Source: Pseudomonas atagonensis (GTDB taxonomy: Bacteria; Pseudomonadota; Gammaproteobacteria; Pseudomonadales; Pseudomonadaceae). Taken from it: a stretch of 64,000 nt of DNA. The stretch spans positions 1-64,000 of the forward strand of contig NZ_VXCA01000001.1 of the NCBI RefSeq assembly GCF_011369485.1, read 5' to 3'. The position numbers and the translations under genes are program-made. This document shows, in pieces, positions 48,088-57,445 of the stretch (within the stretch, counting starts at the first letter, position 1; each line of letters starts with the position of its first letter). The notes under the pieces are model-generated. The model saw nothing but the letters and a program-made list of their open reading frames with translations. It did not search any database and had not been told where the DNA came from.

Positions 48088-49068
48088 ATGACAACACTCA
48101 GCGACCTCAACGCCCTGCAAGCGAGCATTGCCGAATCGGTGCTCGGTCAGGATCAGGTGATCCGGCAGATTCTCCTCGGCCTGCTCGCCAACGGGCATTT
48201 GCTGCTGGAAAGTCTGCCCGGTCTGGCCAAGACGCGCACGGTCAAGGCGTTGGCCAGACACCTGGACGCGAAGATGAGCCGGATTCAGTTCACCCCGGAC
48301 TTGCTGCCCTCGGACATCACCGGCGCCGAGGTGCTGCATCAGGTCGAGGGCAAGAACGAGATCCGCTTTCAGCCCGGGCCGCTGTTCGGCAACCTGATCC
48401 TCGCCGACGAGATCAACCGCGCCCCCGCCAAAGTCCAGGCAGCGCTTCTCGAAGCCATGGAAGAACGCCAGATCACTGTGGCCGGCAACAGTCATGCGCT
48501 GCCGGAACTGTTCATCGTGGTGGCGACGCAAAACCCGATCGAACAGGAAGGCACCTACCCCCTGCCCGAAGCGCAGATGGACCGCTTTCTGATGAAAGTC
48601 CTGCTCGACTACCCGAGTGCCGACAATGAAAGTCAGGTCTTGCGCCTGCTGCGCGCCGAAGAGTTTGCCCAAGGCGCCAGCACGGCGCCGACCAAGGGTT
48701 TCAACCTGTCGCAGGCAGTGATTTTCGCCGCACGTAAAGAGGTCAGCGCGGTGCACGTCTCCCCCGCCATCGACCGTTATCTGATCGACCTGATCAACGC
48801 CACGCGCCATCCCGCCGACTACGACGAAGACCTCGGGCGCTGGATCAGCATTGGCGCCAGCCCGCGTGGCGGCATCGGCCTGGATCGCTGCGCGCGTGCC
48901 GATGCGTGGTTGCAGGGCCAGGATTTTGTGTCGCCGGACAACGTCCGCGCCGTGGTGCATCCGGTGCTGCGCCATCGCCTGCAACTGAGCTACGACGCGG
49001 TGGCCGATGGCGTCAGCGCCGATCAGGTGCTCGACCGGATTCTCGACAAAGTGGCGATCCCCGCGTGA
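48088..49068 (+). CDS. MoxR-family AAA+ ATPase
   Basis: The 326-residue ATPase has Walker A ESLPGLAKTRTVKAL (near residue 44-58), Walker B LILADEINRAPAKVQAALLE (near 107) and sensor region VATQNPIEQEGTYPLPEAQM, then DRF. MoxR proteins act as chaperones with VWA-domain partners. It heads the Bat-type operon here and overlaps the DUF58 gene (GTGA). The ATG follows AGAAGGAAGC; the longer upstream frame was rejected. Confidence 0.94.
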   Translation: MTTLSDLNALQASIAESVLGQDQVIRQILLGLLANGHLLLESLPGLAKTRTVKALARHLDAKMSRIQFTPDLLPSDITGAEVLHQVEGKNEIRFQPGPLFGNLILADEINRAPAKVQAALLEAMEERQITVAGNSHALPELFIVVATQNPIEQEGTYPLPEAQMDRFLMKVLLDYPSADNESQVLRLLRAEEFAQGASTAPTKGFNLSQAVIFAARKEVSAVHVSPAIDRYLIDLINATRHPADYDEDLGRWISIGASPRGGIGLDRCARADAWLQGQDFVSPDNVRAVVHPVLRHRLQLSYDAVADGVSADQVLDRILDKVAIPA

Positions 49069-49997
49069 ACGCTGACGGCCTGGTTTACGTCTCTCTCGCG
49101 CATCTGATGGCGCTGGAGTTCAAGGCCCGCGACCTGAGTTTTCTCGCTCGTCAGCCGCAAGGCAGTATCCTCGCTGGCAACCATGCCTCGCGCCTGCGTG
49201 GACGGGGTTTGAACTTCGATGAACTGCGCCGCTATCAGCCCGGCGACGACTTGCGCCACCTCGACTGGCGCGCCTCGCTGCGCACCGGTAAACCGGTGGT
49301 GCGCACCTTCACCGAAGAGCGCGACCGTCCGGCGCTGATCGTCGCTGACCAGCGCATGTCGATGTTCTTCGGCTCGCAGCGCAGCTTCAAATCCGCCGTG
49401 GCCGCCGAACTCGCCGCGCTGGCGGCGTGGATGGTGTTCAACGCTGGCGACCGTGTGGGCGGACTGGTTTTCAATGACTCGAGAATCGAAAACATCGCGC
49501 CCCTGCGCAGCCGCAAACGCGTGGAAGCGTTGCTCAGTCGCATCGCCGAACAGAATCAGGCGTTGAGTGCCGCCAACCCGGATGCCGAAGGGGAAGATCA
49601 ACTCGACAAAGTCTTGCAGCGTTGCCTGGCGCTGGCCGGGCATGATCATCTGATCTGCATCGTCAGCGACTTCGCCGGGGCCGGCGAACGCACCTTGCAA
49701 CTGATGCGGCAACTGTCGGCGCACAACGACGTCATTGCCCTGCAAGTCTACGACCCGCTGGCGCTGAAGCTGCCGAGCAATGGCCGTTTGTTGATCACTC
49801 AGGGGCAGTTGCAGGTAGAACTAGCGGTCGACAAGCGCAGTGTGCATCAGCCTCTGGGGGATTTTCTCAGCGGCCGCCTCAAGGACGTCGCCACCCTGCT
49901 TCGCCGCAGTCGTGTGCCGCTGATGATGTTCAGCACCGCCGAAGAAGCGCACACACAATTGCGTGCCGAACTCGGTAAAAGCGGAGCGCGACGTTGA
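49065..49997 (+). CDS. DUF58 domain protein (MoxR partner)
   Basis: The 310-residue soluble protein has the DUF58 signature RRYQPGDDLRHLDWRASLRT, then GKPVVRTFTEERDRP (about residues 55-95), and a VWA-like fold behind it (LIVADQRMSMFFGS; LICIVSDFAG). The MIDAS serine pattern is altered, as usual in DUF58. It starts with GTG overlapping the moxR stop and ends with a 4-base overlap with DUF4381. DUF58 proteins are thought to be substrates or adaptors of MoxR ATPases. Confidence 0.9.
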   Translation: MNADGLVYVSLAHLMALEFKARDLSFLARQPQGSILAGNHASRLRGRGLNFDELRRYQPGDDLRHLDWRASLRTGKPVVRTFTEERDRPALIVADQRMSMFFGSQRSFKSAVAAELAALAAWMVFNAGDRVGGLVFNDSRIENIAPLRSRKRVEALLSRIAEQNQALSAANPDAEGEDQLDKVLQRCLALAGHDHLICIVSDFAGAGERTLQLMRQLSAHNDVIALQVYDPLALKLPSNGRLLITQGQLQVELAVDKRSVHQPLGDFLSGRLKDVATLLRRSRVPLMMFSTAEEAHTQLRAELGKSGARR

Positions 49998-50593
49998 ACC
50001 CGAACGTCCCGAGCATCGAACAACTCAAGGAGTTGGGCCTGCCCGCGCCGGTCAGTTACGCGCCGCAGACGTGGGGCTGGTGGGTGTTGCTGGGGCTTTT
50101 GATCGTGCTGGCGATTGTCGTGGGCGTGCGGCGTTATTTGCACTGGCGTCGCGATCAGTATCGCCGCGAAGCGCTGGTGCGGCTGGCGCAATTGCGCGAG
50201 CGCAGTGATGACCTCAATGCGTTGCGCGAACTGCCGGAGTTGCTGAAACGCGTGGCAATCTCGATACCCACCCGATCCCGGCACTGGTATGCATTCCCTG
50301 TGGGAGCGGGCTTGCCCGCGAATGCGTCGGGTCAGTCAGCATCTACTTTGAATGTAACGGCCTCTTCGCGAGCAAGCCCGCTCCCACGGGGGCCAGCGGC
50401 GTTGGGAAAGGAAGATTGGCAACGTTACTTGCAGCGGCACAGCAAAAAAACGCTACCCGCCGACTTCAGCGAGCAACTCGCCCAACTCGCCTACGCCCCC
50501 GAGGACACCTTGCGCGCCCTCCCCGGCGACCAGCGCCAGGCGCTGTTCGACACCTGCCAATACTGGGTGGAGCATCATCATGTGGCAGCTTGA
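49994..50593 (+). CDS. DUF4381 membrane protein with in-frame REP-encoded insert
   Basis: The 199-residue protein has one membrane segment (GWWVLLGLLIVLAIVVGVRR, ~28-47) and a cytosolic tail; the DUF4381 pattern includes LRELPELLKRVAIS and KEDWQRYLQRHSKKTLPADF. Residues ~102-133 are encoded by a REP pair (50298-50390): FPVGAGLPANASGQ and SSRASPLPRGP are its translations. Family members lacking the insert would be about 160 residues. The reading frame is preserved, so it is probably functional. TTG start overlaps DUF58; the next gene starts inside its end. Confidence 0.85.
   Translation: MNPNVPSIEQLKELGLPAPVSYAPQTWGWWVLLGLLIVLAIVVGVRRYLHWRRDQYRREALVRLAQLRERSDDLNALRELPELLKRVAISIPTRSRHWYAFPVGAGLPANASGQSASTLNVTASSRASPLPRGPAALGKEDWQRYLQRHSKKTLPADFSEQLAQLAYAPEDTLRALPGDQRQALFDTCQYWVEHHHVAA
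50298..50390. repeat. REP pair inside the DUF4381 coding sequence
   Basis: CTGTGGGAGCGGGCTTGCCC, then GCGAA, at 50298-50322 and CTTCGCGAGCAAGCCCGCTC, then CCAC, at 50363-50387 are inverted copies of the REP family elsewhere in the window. Both lie in frame within a gene, unlike the normal extragenic position. Confidence 0.92.
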
Positions 50594-51572
50594 TTACCCC
50601 TGGCTGTTGCTTGTGCTGCCACTCGCCTGGCTGACTTACCGCTACTTGCCGGTCTACAACGAGGCGCGCAGTGCCGTGCGCGTACCATTTTTTGGCGCCA
50701 TGAGCCGCGCCGTTGGCGAGGCGCCAAGCAACGCCGGCACTCGTCGCAATGTCTGGCAGTTGCTGCTCAATCTGCTGATCTGGGCATTGATGGTGTTGGC
50801 GGCGGCCCGCCCGGTGTTTGTCGAGAAACCCATCGAACGCCAGCAACCGGTACGCGACCTGATGCTCGCCATCGACATTTCACAATCGATGGAAACCGAA
50901 GATTTCACCAACGCCAACGGCGAGAAGATCAATCGTCTGGCTGCCGTCAAAGAGGTCGTGCAAGGCTTCATCGATAAACGTAAGGATGACCGTCTCGGCC
51001 TGATCGTGTTCGGCAGCGGTGCCTATCCGCAGGCACCGCTGACCCTCGATCACGCCAGCTTGTCGCTGTTGCTGGCCGACACAGGGATCGGCATGGCCGG
51101 GCCGAACACGGCGATTGGCGATGCCATCGGCCTCAGCCTCAAATTGCTCGACAAGGCCCACGAGCAGGAAAAAGTGCTGATTTTGCTCACCGACGGCAAC
51201 GACACCAGCAGCGCGATCACTCCGGATCACGCCGCCGAAATGGCCGCCGCAAAAGGGGTGATCATCCACACCATCGGCATCGGCGATCCTGCCGCCTCCG
51301 GAGAAGCCAAGGTCAATCTGCCGGGGCTCGAACAGATTGCCAAAAACACCGGCGGCCAGTTCTTCCGCGCCGAAGACCGCTCGGCACTGGATCAGGTCTA
51401 CAGCACCCTCGACCGCCTCACCCCGCATCAGGTGCAAACCCTCAGTCATCAGCCGCAACGCGAGTTGTTTTATTGGCCGCTGGGCGCCGCCTTGTTGTTG
51501 CTCGCGGCGTATCACCTCGGCGCCCTGTTGCGGCCACGTCTGGCGTTGAGCCGCCAACGGCAGGAGGCCTGA
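50580..51572 (+). CDS. VWA-domain membrane protein (BatA-like)
   Basis: The 330-residue protein has membrane segments at the N-terminus (PWLLLVLPLAWLTYRYLPV and LLLNLLIWALMVLAAARP) and near the C-terminus (YWPLGAALLLLAAYHLGALL). The periplasmic VWA domain has an intact MIDAS DISQS (near residue 98), with the downstream TDGNDTSS site. It works with MoxR/DUF58 in the Bat-type system. Its ATG lies inside the end of the DUF4381 gene. Confidence 0.9.
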   Translation: MWQLDYPWLLLVLPLAWLTYRYLPVYNEARSAVRVPFFGAMSRAVGEAPSNAGTRRNVWQLLLNLLIWALMVLAAARPVFVEKPIERQQPVRDLMLAIDISQSMETEDFTNANGEKINRLAAVKEVVQGFIDKRKDDRLGLIVFGSGAYPQAPLTLDHASLSLLLADTGIGMAGPNTAIGDAIGLSLKLLDKAHEQEKVLILLTDGNDTSSAITPDHAAEMAAAKGVIIHTIGIGDPAASGEAKVNLPGLEQIAKNTGGQFFRAEDRSALDQVYSTLDRLTPHQVQTLSHQPQRELFYWPLGAALLLLAAYHLGALLRPRLALSRQRQEA

Positions 51573-51573
51573 G

Positions 51574-53154
51574 ATGGAGATCGATCTTGGCGACTTCCAC
51601 TTCCTCCGCCCGCTGTGGCTGCTGCTGGCATTGTTTGGCGCATTGCTCCCATTGATCTGGCGGCGCAGTCGAGACTTGCAGCGGCGCTTGCGCGGCAATA
51701 TTGCCGAGCATCTGTTGCCGCACCTGTTGATTACGCCGCAGGATCATCAGCGTCTGCGCCCGGTGCACCTGCTCTGCGCGGTGTTGATCCTTGGTGCGAT
51801 TGCCGCCGCCGGGCCAACCTGGGAGCAGGATCGCCCGGACTTTCTCGAGAACCGCGCGCCATTGATTGTCGCCGTTGATCTGTCGCCGTCGATGGACGCC
51901 AGCGATGTGCAACCGTCGCGGCTGGAAGCGGCCAAACACAAACTCCACGACTTGATCCAGCGCCGCGCCGGCGCCCGCACCGCGCTGATTGCCTACGCCG
52001 GCAGCGCGCATCTGGTATTGCCGCCGACCGACGACCCGGCGCTGCTCGACACCTTCATTCAAGCCCTCGGTACCGGGCTGATCGGCAAAACCGGCAAGGA
52101 CGTCGGCGCGGTGATCGATCAGGCCGGACGTCTGCTCGACGCCGAGAAGACTCCAGGCAGTTTGCTGCTGCTCACTGACGGCGCCGACACCTCGCAACTG
52201 GATGGCCTCGCCAAGCGTCTCGACGGCAGCGACCTGCAGGTTCTGGTGCTCGCGGTGGGCAGCGAGGATGGCGGCATCCTTCGCGACGCCAATGGCCAGC
52301 CACGTACCGACGCCAACGGACGCCCGGCGCTGGGCAGTTTCGACCCCGCTGCGCTGAAAGACCTGGCGTCGGCTCTGGATGCGCCGCTGGGCAGCCTGAC
52401 CCTCAACGACGACGATCTGGACTGGATCGACCTGCACGCGCAACAACACTTCCAGAGCGCCAGCGCCGAGCAGCGCGAACTGCACTGGAAAGACGCCGGT
52501 TACTGGCTGTGCTGGCCGCTGTTGTTGCTGGCGTTGTTCAGCGTGCGCAAGGGCTGGAGCGTCAACTGGATGCCGGCGCTGGCGCTCGCCGTGGGCATCG
52601 GCTGGCCGGCGGCACCGGCGCAGGCCAATGGGCTGACCGATGCGTTTTTCACCCGGGATCAGCAGGGTCGCTGGGCGTTCGAGCACGGACATTTGCCGCA
52701 GGCCGCCGCGCTATTTGTCGATCCGTACTGGAAAGGCGTCGCGGCGTATCAGGCGGCGGATTATGACCTCGCACTCGCAACGTTCGCGCGGCTGGACACG
52801 CCACAGGCGTATTTCTATCTGGGCAATATTTACGTGCGGCGCTTCAAGTTCGATCAGGCGATTGCTGCCTACACGCAGGCGCTGAAGCTGCAAGCGCAGT
52901 TCCCCGAAGCCACGGCCAATCTGGCGCTGGCGCAGGCCTTGCTCAAAGACACGGAAAGCGCCGAGAAAAACGCCCCCGAAACCAAACCCGACGAAGTGAA
53001 ATTCGATAAGTCGCCGGGCAAGGGCCAGAGCAAAGCGGTCAAGACCGAGCAGGCGACATCGGATGCGTTGTGGCTGCAGAACCTCAGCACGTCGCCGGCG
53101 AAATTTCTCAAGCAGAAATTCAGCTTGCAGGATCAGGCGGGGGCCAGGCCATGA
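51574..53154 (+). CDS. VWA-TPR membrane protein (BatB/BatC-like fusion)
   Basis: The 526-residue protein combines a BatB-like VWA part (MIDAS DLSPSMD near residue 102; [11 protein letters not shown]) with C-terminal TPR repeats ([60 protein letters not shown]). Membrane segments lie at the N-terminus, near 70 and near 315-345. In Bacteroides and Leptospira BatB and BatC are separate or fused. It starts 2 bases after the BatA stop and ends with a 4-base overlap with batD. Confidence 0.9.
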   Translation: MEIDLGDFHFLRPLWLLLALFGALLPLIWRRSRDLQRRLRGNIAEHLLPHLLITPQDHQRLRPVHLLCAVLILGAIAAAGPTWEQDRPDFLENRAPLIVAVDLSPSMDASDVQPSRLEAAKHKLHDLIQRRAGARTALIAYAGSAHLVLPPTDDPALLDTFIQALGTGLIGKTGKDVGAVIDQAGRLLDAEKTPGSLLLLTDGADTSQLDGLAKRLDGSDLQVLVLAVGSEDGGILRDANGQPRTDANGRPALGSFDPAALKDLASALDAPLGSLTLNDDDLDWIDLHAQQHFQSASAEQRELHWKDAGYWLCWPLLLLALFSVRKGWSVNWMPALALAVGIGWPAAPAQANGLTDAFFTRDQQGRWAFEHGHLPQAAALFVDPYWKGVAAYQAADYDLALATFARLDTPQAYFYLGNIYVRRFKFDQAIAAYTQALKLQAQFPEATANLALAQALLKDTESAEKNAPETKPDEVKFDKSPGKGQSKAVKTEQATSDALWLQNLSTSPAKFLKQKFSLQDQAGARP

Positions 53155-54584
53155 ACCGAGTCACGGCCTTCGGGAGCCAGTTCCCTCCCACAGGGTTTTG
53201 GGTTGTGAACACCATTTGTCCAAGTCCAGGAAATCCCTGTGGGAGGGGGCTTGTTCCCGAAGGGGTCCGCTCAGTCAGGAGAAAACTCTGTACCCTGCTC
53301 ATCAGCAGCCTGTTGAGCTTCAGTGCCTTTGCCGCCGAACCGCAGCTCAAAGTCCAGGCCCATCTGCAACCCGCCGAAGGCGCCATGGTCGGCGGACTGA
53401 TCGAACTGCAACTCGATGTCCTCACCGACACCTGGTTCACCAGCGCCGCCACCCTGCCCGAACTGAAACTCGACGGTGCGCTGGTGAGGCCGCCGGATGG
53501 CCAGGCTCAACACCTCAACCAGACCATCAACGGACAATCCTTCAGCGGCCTGCGCTACAGCTACCTGATCACCCCGAATGTCGCGCAACGCTACGACATC
53601 CCGGCGCTGACCGTGCGCGCTGCGCCCGGCCAGGCCAGCACAGAAATCAGCGCACACAGCGAACCCATGCAATTCAGCGCCGCCCAGCCGCCCGGCTTCC
53701 AGCCCGGCGAAACGCCGTTGGTGGCCAACGCCGTGCGCTTCAGCCAGAGCGTCGTGAATTCGGCCACACCGTTGAAAGTCGGCGACAGCATCACCCGCCA
53801 ACTGACCCTGCAAGCCGACGGCGCGCTGGCCATGGCTCTGCCGATCCCGGCAATCGGTGATGTCGCGGGGCTGAGCCGTTATGCGAAAACGCCGCAGATC
53901 ACCAATCTGGATGACGGGCGCGGCGACATCCTCGGCGGCCAGCGTATCGACAGTGTCACTTACCGCATCGACAAGGCCGGCTCGCACACCCTTCCGGCCA
54001 TCGACGTGAAGTGGTGGGACGCCAGCACGCAGCAATTGCGCACGGCGAACGTCCCGGCCGTGACCTTCGACGCCGCCGCCAACAGCGCCTACAAACCGGT
54101 GTTCTCGATCAGTGAAGACCTCAAGCAACTGGGCGGCAGTCACCTGCATCTCTCCACGCGCTGGCTGCTGTGGCTGACTGCGCTCGGTGCAGTCATCGGC
54201 GGCGGTTATCTGCTGCGCCCCGCGTTTACCCGCGCCCGGCAGAAATGGCAGGCACGCCAGCAGGCACGACGGGATGCGTGGCTGCAATCGGCGGACTTCG
54301 CCTGGCAGCAAATCGACCCGCAACTGACAGAGAAACCTGCGCAGTTGAGTGCCTTGTATTTGTGGCTGCGCCGCAGTCGCCTGGGCTTGAAGCTGACCGG
54401 TGCCGGCCCGCGCCTGCAAGGACTGTTACGTGGCCTTTACGGGCGTCAACCCACCACCGATCAATCTTTGGGCCAACTGCGAGAATCATTGTCTACGCTA
54501 CACAGTCAGGTCAGACAACAACGGCTCGATGAGACCCCGGCCCTACGCCCGATCAACCCTGTTCACGAGAAGGATTTCCCATGA
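53151..54584 (+). CDS. BatD-like protein with REP-encoded N-terminal insert
   Basis: BatD-family proteins (oxygen-tolerance/BatD) are exported beta-rich proteins with a C-terminal membrane anchor. Here the signal core [17 protein letters not shown] sits at residues ~45-61. The ATG overlapping the upstream stop opens [16 protein letters not shown], and residues ~6-38 derive from a REP-like inverted repeat. I see no better ATG downstream. The mature part has [30 protein letters not shown] and a membrane segment [17 protein letters not shown] near 340-357. Total 477 residues. The stop overlaps the HAD gene (ATGA). Confidence 0.85.
   Translation: MNRVTAFGSQFPPTGFWVVNTICPSPGNPCGRGLVPEGVRSVRRKLCTLLISSLLSFSAFAAEPQLKVQAHLQPAEGAMVGGLIELQLDVLTDTWFTSAATLPELKLDGALVRPPDGQAQHLNQTINGQSFSGLRYSYLITPNVAQRYDIPALTVRAAPGQASTEISAHSEPMQFSAAQPPGFQPGETPLVANAVRFSQSVVNSATPLKVGDSITRQLTLQADGALAMALPIPAIGDVAGLSRYAKTPQITNLDDGRGDILGGQRIDSVTYRIDKAGSHTLPAIDVKWWDASTQQLRTANVPAVTFDAAANSAYKPVFSISEDLKQLGGSHLHLSTRWLLWLTALGAVIGGGYLLRPAFTRARQKWQARQQARRDAWLQSADFAWQQIDPQLTEKPAQLSALYLWLRRSRLGLKLTGAGPRLQGLLRGLYGRQPTTDQSLGQLRESLSTLHSQVRQQRLDETPALRPINPVHEKDFP
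53167..53263. repeat. Variant REP pair inside the 5' end of batD
   Basis: CCTTCGGGAGCCAGTTCCCT, then CCCACAGGG, and CCCTGTGGGAGGGGGCTTGT, then TCCCGAAGG, are inverted copies of a REP variant (GGAGGGGGCTTGTTCCC) not seen elsewhere in the window. Translation passes through it in frame before the signal sequence. Confidence 0.85.
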
Positions 54585-55603
54585 CCCATCCGCTGCTGCA
54601 TCGCCAACGCTTCGGTCTGGCCCTGTTGTTCGCTATGGCAGTGCCACTGCTGGCTCAGGCCAGCGAACCGCTGCCGTCATGGAACGACGGGCCGGCGAAA
54701 AAAAGCATTATCGAATTCGTCCAGACAGTGACCGATCAGAGCAGCAAGGACTTCGTCAAACCCGCCGAACGCATTGCCGTGTTCGACAACGACGGTACGC
54801 TGTGGAGCGAACAGCCGATGTATTTCGAGCTGCTGTTCGCCCTCGACGAAGTCAAGCGCAACGCGGCGCAGCACCCGGAATGGAAAACCACGCAACCGTT
54901 CAAAGCGGTGCTGGAAAACGACCACAAGGCGCTGGCGGCCAGCGGCATGGACGGCCTGCTGAAGATTGTCGGCGCCACCCACACCGGCATGACCACCGAA
55001 GCCTTCGACGATTACGCCAAGACCTGGCTGAGCCAGGCCCGTCATCCGAAAACCGGTAAGCCTTACACCGAGATGATCTTCCAGCCGATGCTGGAAATGC
55101 TCGACTACCTACGCAGCCAGAACTTCAAGACCTACATCGTCTCCGGTGGCGACACCGGGTTCATGCGTGCCTTTGCCGAGAAGGTCTATGGCATCCCGCC
55201 TGAACAGGTGATCGGCACCACGTTCGTGACCGCGTTCCAGTTCAAGGACGGCAAAGCCTCGATCGTGCGCACGCCGAAACTGGCGCACAACGACGACGGC
55301 CCGGGCAAACCCGAAAGCATCGACGCGGTGATCGGCAAGCGGCCGATTCTGGCGTTCGGCAATTCCGACGGAGACCTGCAGATGCTGCAGTGGACCGCCG
55401 CAGGCTCCGGCAAACGCTTTATGGGCCTGGTGCATCACACCGACGCGAAACGTGAGTGGGCCTACGACCGGAAATCTGACATCGGCCGTCTCGACAAGGC
55501 CCTCGATGAAGCGAAAACCCGCGGCTGGACCGTGGTGGACATGGCGGCCGAATGGCGCCGGATCTACCCGTTCGATCCACCGCTCCCCGAGCAAGTGCAA
55601 TAA
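54581..55603 (+). CDS. Periplasmic HAD-superfamily phosphatase
   Basis: The 340-residue protein has a signal peptide ([19 protein letters not shown]). HAD motifs: [10 protein letters not shown] (nucleophile Asp near 69), [11 protein letters not shown] (motif II), KLAH (possible motif III region) and [12 protein letters not shown] (motif IV acidic pair). The phosphoserine-phosphatase-like branch fits. Substrate unknown. It is translationally coupled to batD, which suggests its product functions with the Bat machinery. Confidence 0.87.
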   Translation: MTHPLLHRQRFGLALLFAMAVPLLAQASEPLPSWNDGPAKKSIIEFVQTVTDQSSKDFVKPAERIAVFDNDGTLWSEQPMYFELLFALDEVKRNAAQHPEWKTTQPFKAVLENDHKALAASGMDGLLKIVGATHTGMTTEAFDDYAKTWLSQARHPKTGKPYTEMIFQPMLEMLDYLRSQNFKTYIVSGGDTGFMRAFAEKVYGIPPEQVIGTTFVTAFQFKDGKASIVRTPKLAHNDDGPGKPESIDAVIGKRPILAFGNSDGDLQMLQWTAAGSGKRFMGLVHHTDAKREWAYDRKSDIGRLDKALDEAKTRGWTVVDMAAEWRRIYPFDPPLPEQVQ

Positions 55604-55678
55604 GTAGAAAAGCGTTATGCAGGACCGCAACAAACGTTTGTCGCACCACACGACCCCCGCGCAAAAGGAGCAAGTCAG

Positions 55679-57253
55679 ATGACTCGCATACGCAAGTGGC
55701 TACCGAAACTCGCCCTGGTGGCAACCTCGGTGATGGCGCTGTCGGCAACTGCCACAGCGGCTGATAAACCCAACATTCTGGTGATCTTCGGCGACGATAT
55801 CGGCCAGACCAACATCAGTGCTTATTCAATGGGCGTAGTCGGCTATAAAACGCCGAACATCGACCGGATTGCCAAGGAAGGCATGATATTCACCGATTAC
55901 TATGCGGAGAACAGCTGCACCGCAGGACGATCCACCTTCATTACCGGCCAGACCGCGCTGCGCACCGGCCTGTCCAAGGTCGGGATGCCAGGCGTACCTG
56001 TCGGGTTGCAGGCGCGTGACGTCACCATTGCCCAGGCGCTGAAGGCCCATGGCTATGCAACGGGCCAGTTCGGCAAGAACCACCTCGGCGACAAAGACGA
56101 ATACCTTCCCACCAACCATGGTTTCGATGAGTTTTTCGGCAACCTTTATCACCTGAATGCCGAAGAAGAGCCGGAACGCCCTTACTGGCCCAAGGATGAT
56201 GCCGAGTTCGTCAAAGCAGCCTCTCCCCGTGGCGTGATCCACAGCTTTGCCGATGGCAAGATCGAAGACACCGGTGCGTTGAACAAAAAACGCATGGAAA
56301 CCATCGATGACGAAACTACCGCTGCTGCACAGGCGTTCATCGAGAAACAGGCCAAGGCGGACAAACCGTTCTTCGTCTGGATGAACACCACCCGCATGCA
56401 TGCCTTCACGCATGTGCGTGAATCCATGCAGGGCCAGAGCGGCATGCCCGGCAACGAGTATGCAGACGGCATGCTCGAACATGACGGCGACGTCGGCAAA
56501 TTGCTGAAAACCCTCGATGACCTGAAAATTACCGACAACACCATTGTCGTCTACACCACCGACAACGGCCCGAACCAATGGTCATGGCCTGACGCAGCAA
56601 CTACCCCGTTCCGTAATGAGAAGAACTCGAACTGGGAAGGTGCTTATCGGGTTCCGGCCATGGTTCGTTGGCCAGGGCATATCAAGCCCGGTGAAGTGTC
56701 GACGCAAATGTTCTCCGGTCTGGACTGGTTCCCGACCTTGCTTGCGGCCGTAGGCGATCTCGACATCAAGGATCGCCTGCTCAAAGGCGCTGACGTCGGT
56801 GGGAAGAACTTCAAGGTGCACCTGGACGGTTTCAACCAGCTGGACTACCTGACCGGCAAGACCGACAAGAGCGCGCGTGACGAGTTCTACTATTTCAACG
56901 ATGACGGTGAACTGGTGAGCATGCGTTACAAGGACTGGAAGTTCGTCTACTGCGAGCAGCGTGCACCGGGCGGCTTCAAGGTCTGGAGCGAACCGTTCAC
57001 CTGCCTGCGTGTACCGAAGATTTTCAACCTGCGCATGGACCCGTATGAACGCGCCGACGTGGTCTCCGACCAATACTTCGACTGGTTGGCGAAAAACGAC
57101 TACCTGTTATTCATGGGTATAAGTAAATCCGCCAAATTCCTGCAAACCTTCGTCGATTATCCGCCTAGTCAGCGTCCTGCTAGCTTCAGCATCGACCAGG
57201 TACGTGAGGAAGTTGACAAGAAAATTGCAGAAAAAATGAAAACCGCTAAGTAA
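55679..57253 (+). CDS. Exported arylsulfatase (type I, FGly-dependent)
   Basis: The 524-residue protein has a signal peptide (LALVATSVMALSATATAADK). Metal-binding Asp pair is in VIFGDDIGQTNISAYS (residues 39-40). The modified cysteine lies in NSCTAGRSTFITG (Cys80): C-T-A-G-R, which fits the relaxed C-x-[P/A]-x-R pattern for formylglycine formation. GKNHLGD, TDNGPNQW and AYRVPAMVRWPGH are further sulfatase motifs. It would hydrolyse sulfate esters in the periplasm. No formylglycine-generating enzyme or AtsB is encoded in the window. AAGGAG at 55664 precedes the ATG. Confidence 0.93.
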   Translation: MTRIRKWLPKLALVATSVMALSATATAADKPNILVIFGDDIGQTNISAYSMGVVGYKTPNIDRIAKEGMIFTDYYAENSCTAGRSTFITGQTALRTGLSKVGMPGVPVGLQARDVTIAQALKAHGYATGQFGKNHLGDKDEYLPTNHGFDEFFGNLYHLNAEEEPERPYWPKDDAEFVKAASPRGVIHSFADGKIEDTGALNKKRMETIDDETTAAAQAFIEKQAKADKPFFVWMNTTRMHAFTHVRESMQGQSGMPGNEYADGMLEHDGDVGKLLKTLDDLKITDNTIVVYTTDNGPNQWSWPDAATTPFRNEKNSNWEGAYRVPAMVRWPGHIKPGEVSTQMFSGLDWFPTLLAAVGDLDIKDRLLKGADVGGKNFKVHLDGFNQLDYLTGKTDKSARDEFYYFNDDGELVSMRYKDWKFVYCEQRAPGGFKVWSEPFTCLRVPKIFNLRMDPYERADVVSDQYFDWLAKNDYLLFMGISKSAKFLQTFVDYPPSQRPASFSIDQVREEVDKKIAEKMKTAK

Positions 57254-57265
57254 GACCGCTTGACC

Positions 57266-57298
57266 GCCGCTCGCCTTGCCGGCGAGCGGCCCTGTTTT
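57266..57298 (+). terminator. Terminator after the arylsulfatase gene
   Basis: GCCGCTCGCC and GGCGAGCGGC form a perfect 10-bp stem with loop TTGCC, followed by CCTGTTTT. It begins 12 bases past the stop. A REP pair follows. Confidence 0.7.
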
Positions 57299-57319
57299 CG
57301 GCTTGCGACCGGGTTGGCC

Positions 57320-57397
57320 CTTTCGCGAGCAAGCCCGCTCCCACAGGGACTCTTGCAACACTCGAGAGCCACTGTGGGAGCGGGCTTGTCCACGAAG
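57320..57397. repeat. REP pair downstream of the arylsulfatase gene
   Basis: CTTTCGCGAGCAAGCCCGCT, then CCCACAG, and CTGTGGGAGCGGGCTTGTCC, then ACGAAG, are inverted; the second copy is slightly degenerate (TGTCCACG for TGCTCGCG). It lies between the terminator and the next gene. Confidence 0.88.
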
Positions 57398-57445
57398 AGG
57401 CTGCCAGGGTCGCCGTCTTTATCGAATTGAAATAAGGCAATCCGC

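Noticed and set aside
55616..55681. 21-codon open frame ending in ATGA overlap with the sulfatase start
   Set aside because: No good ribosome binding site; the overlap is suggestive of a leader peptide but the sulfatase has its own AAGGAG.
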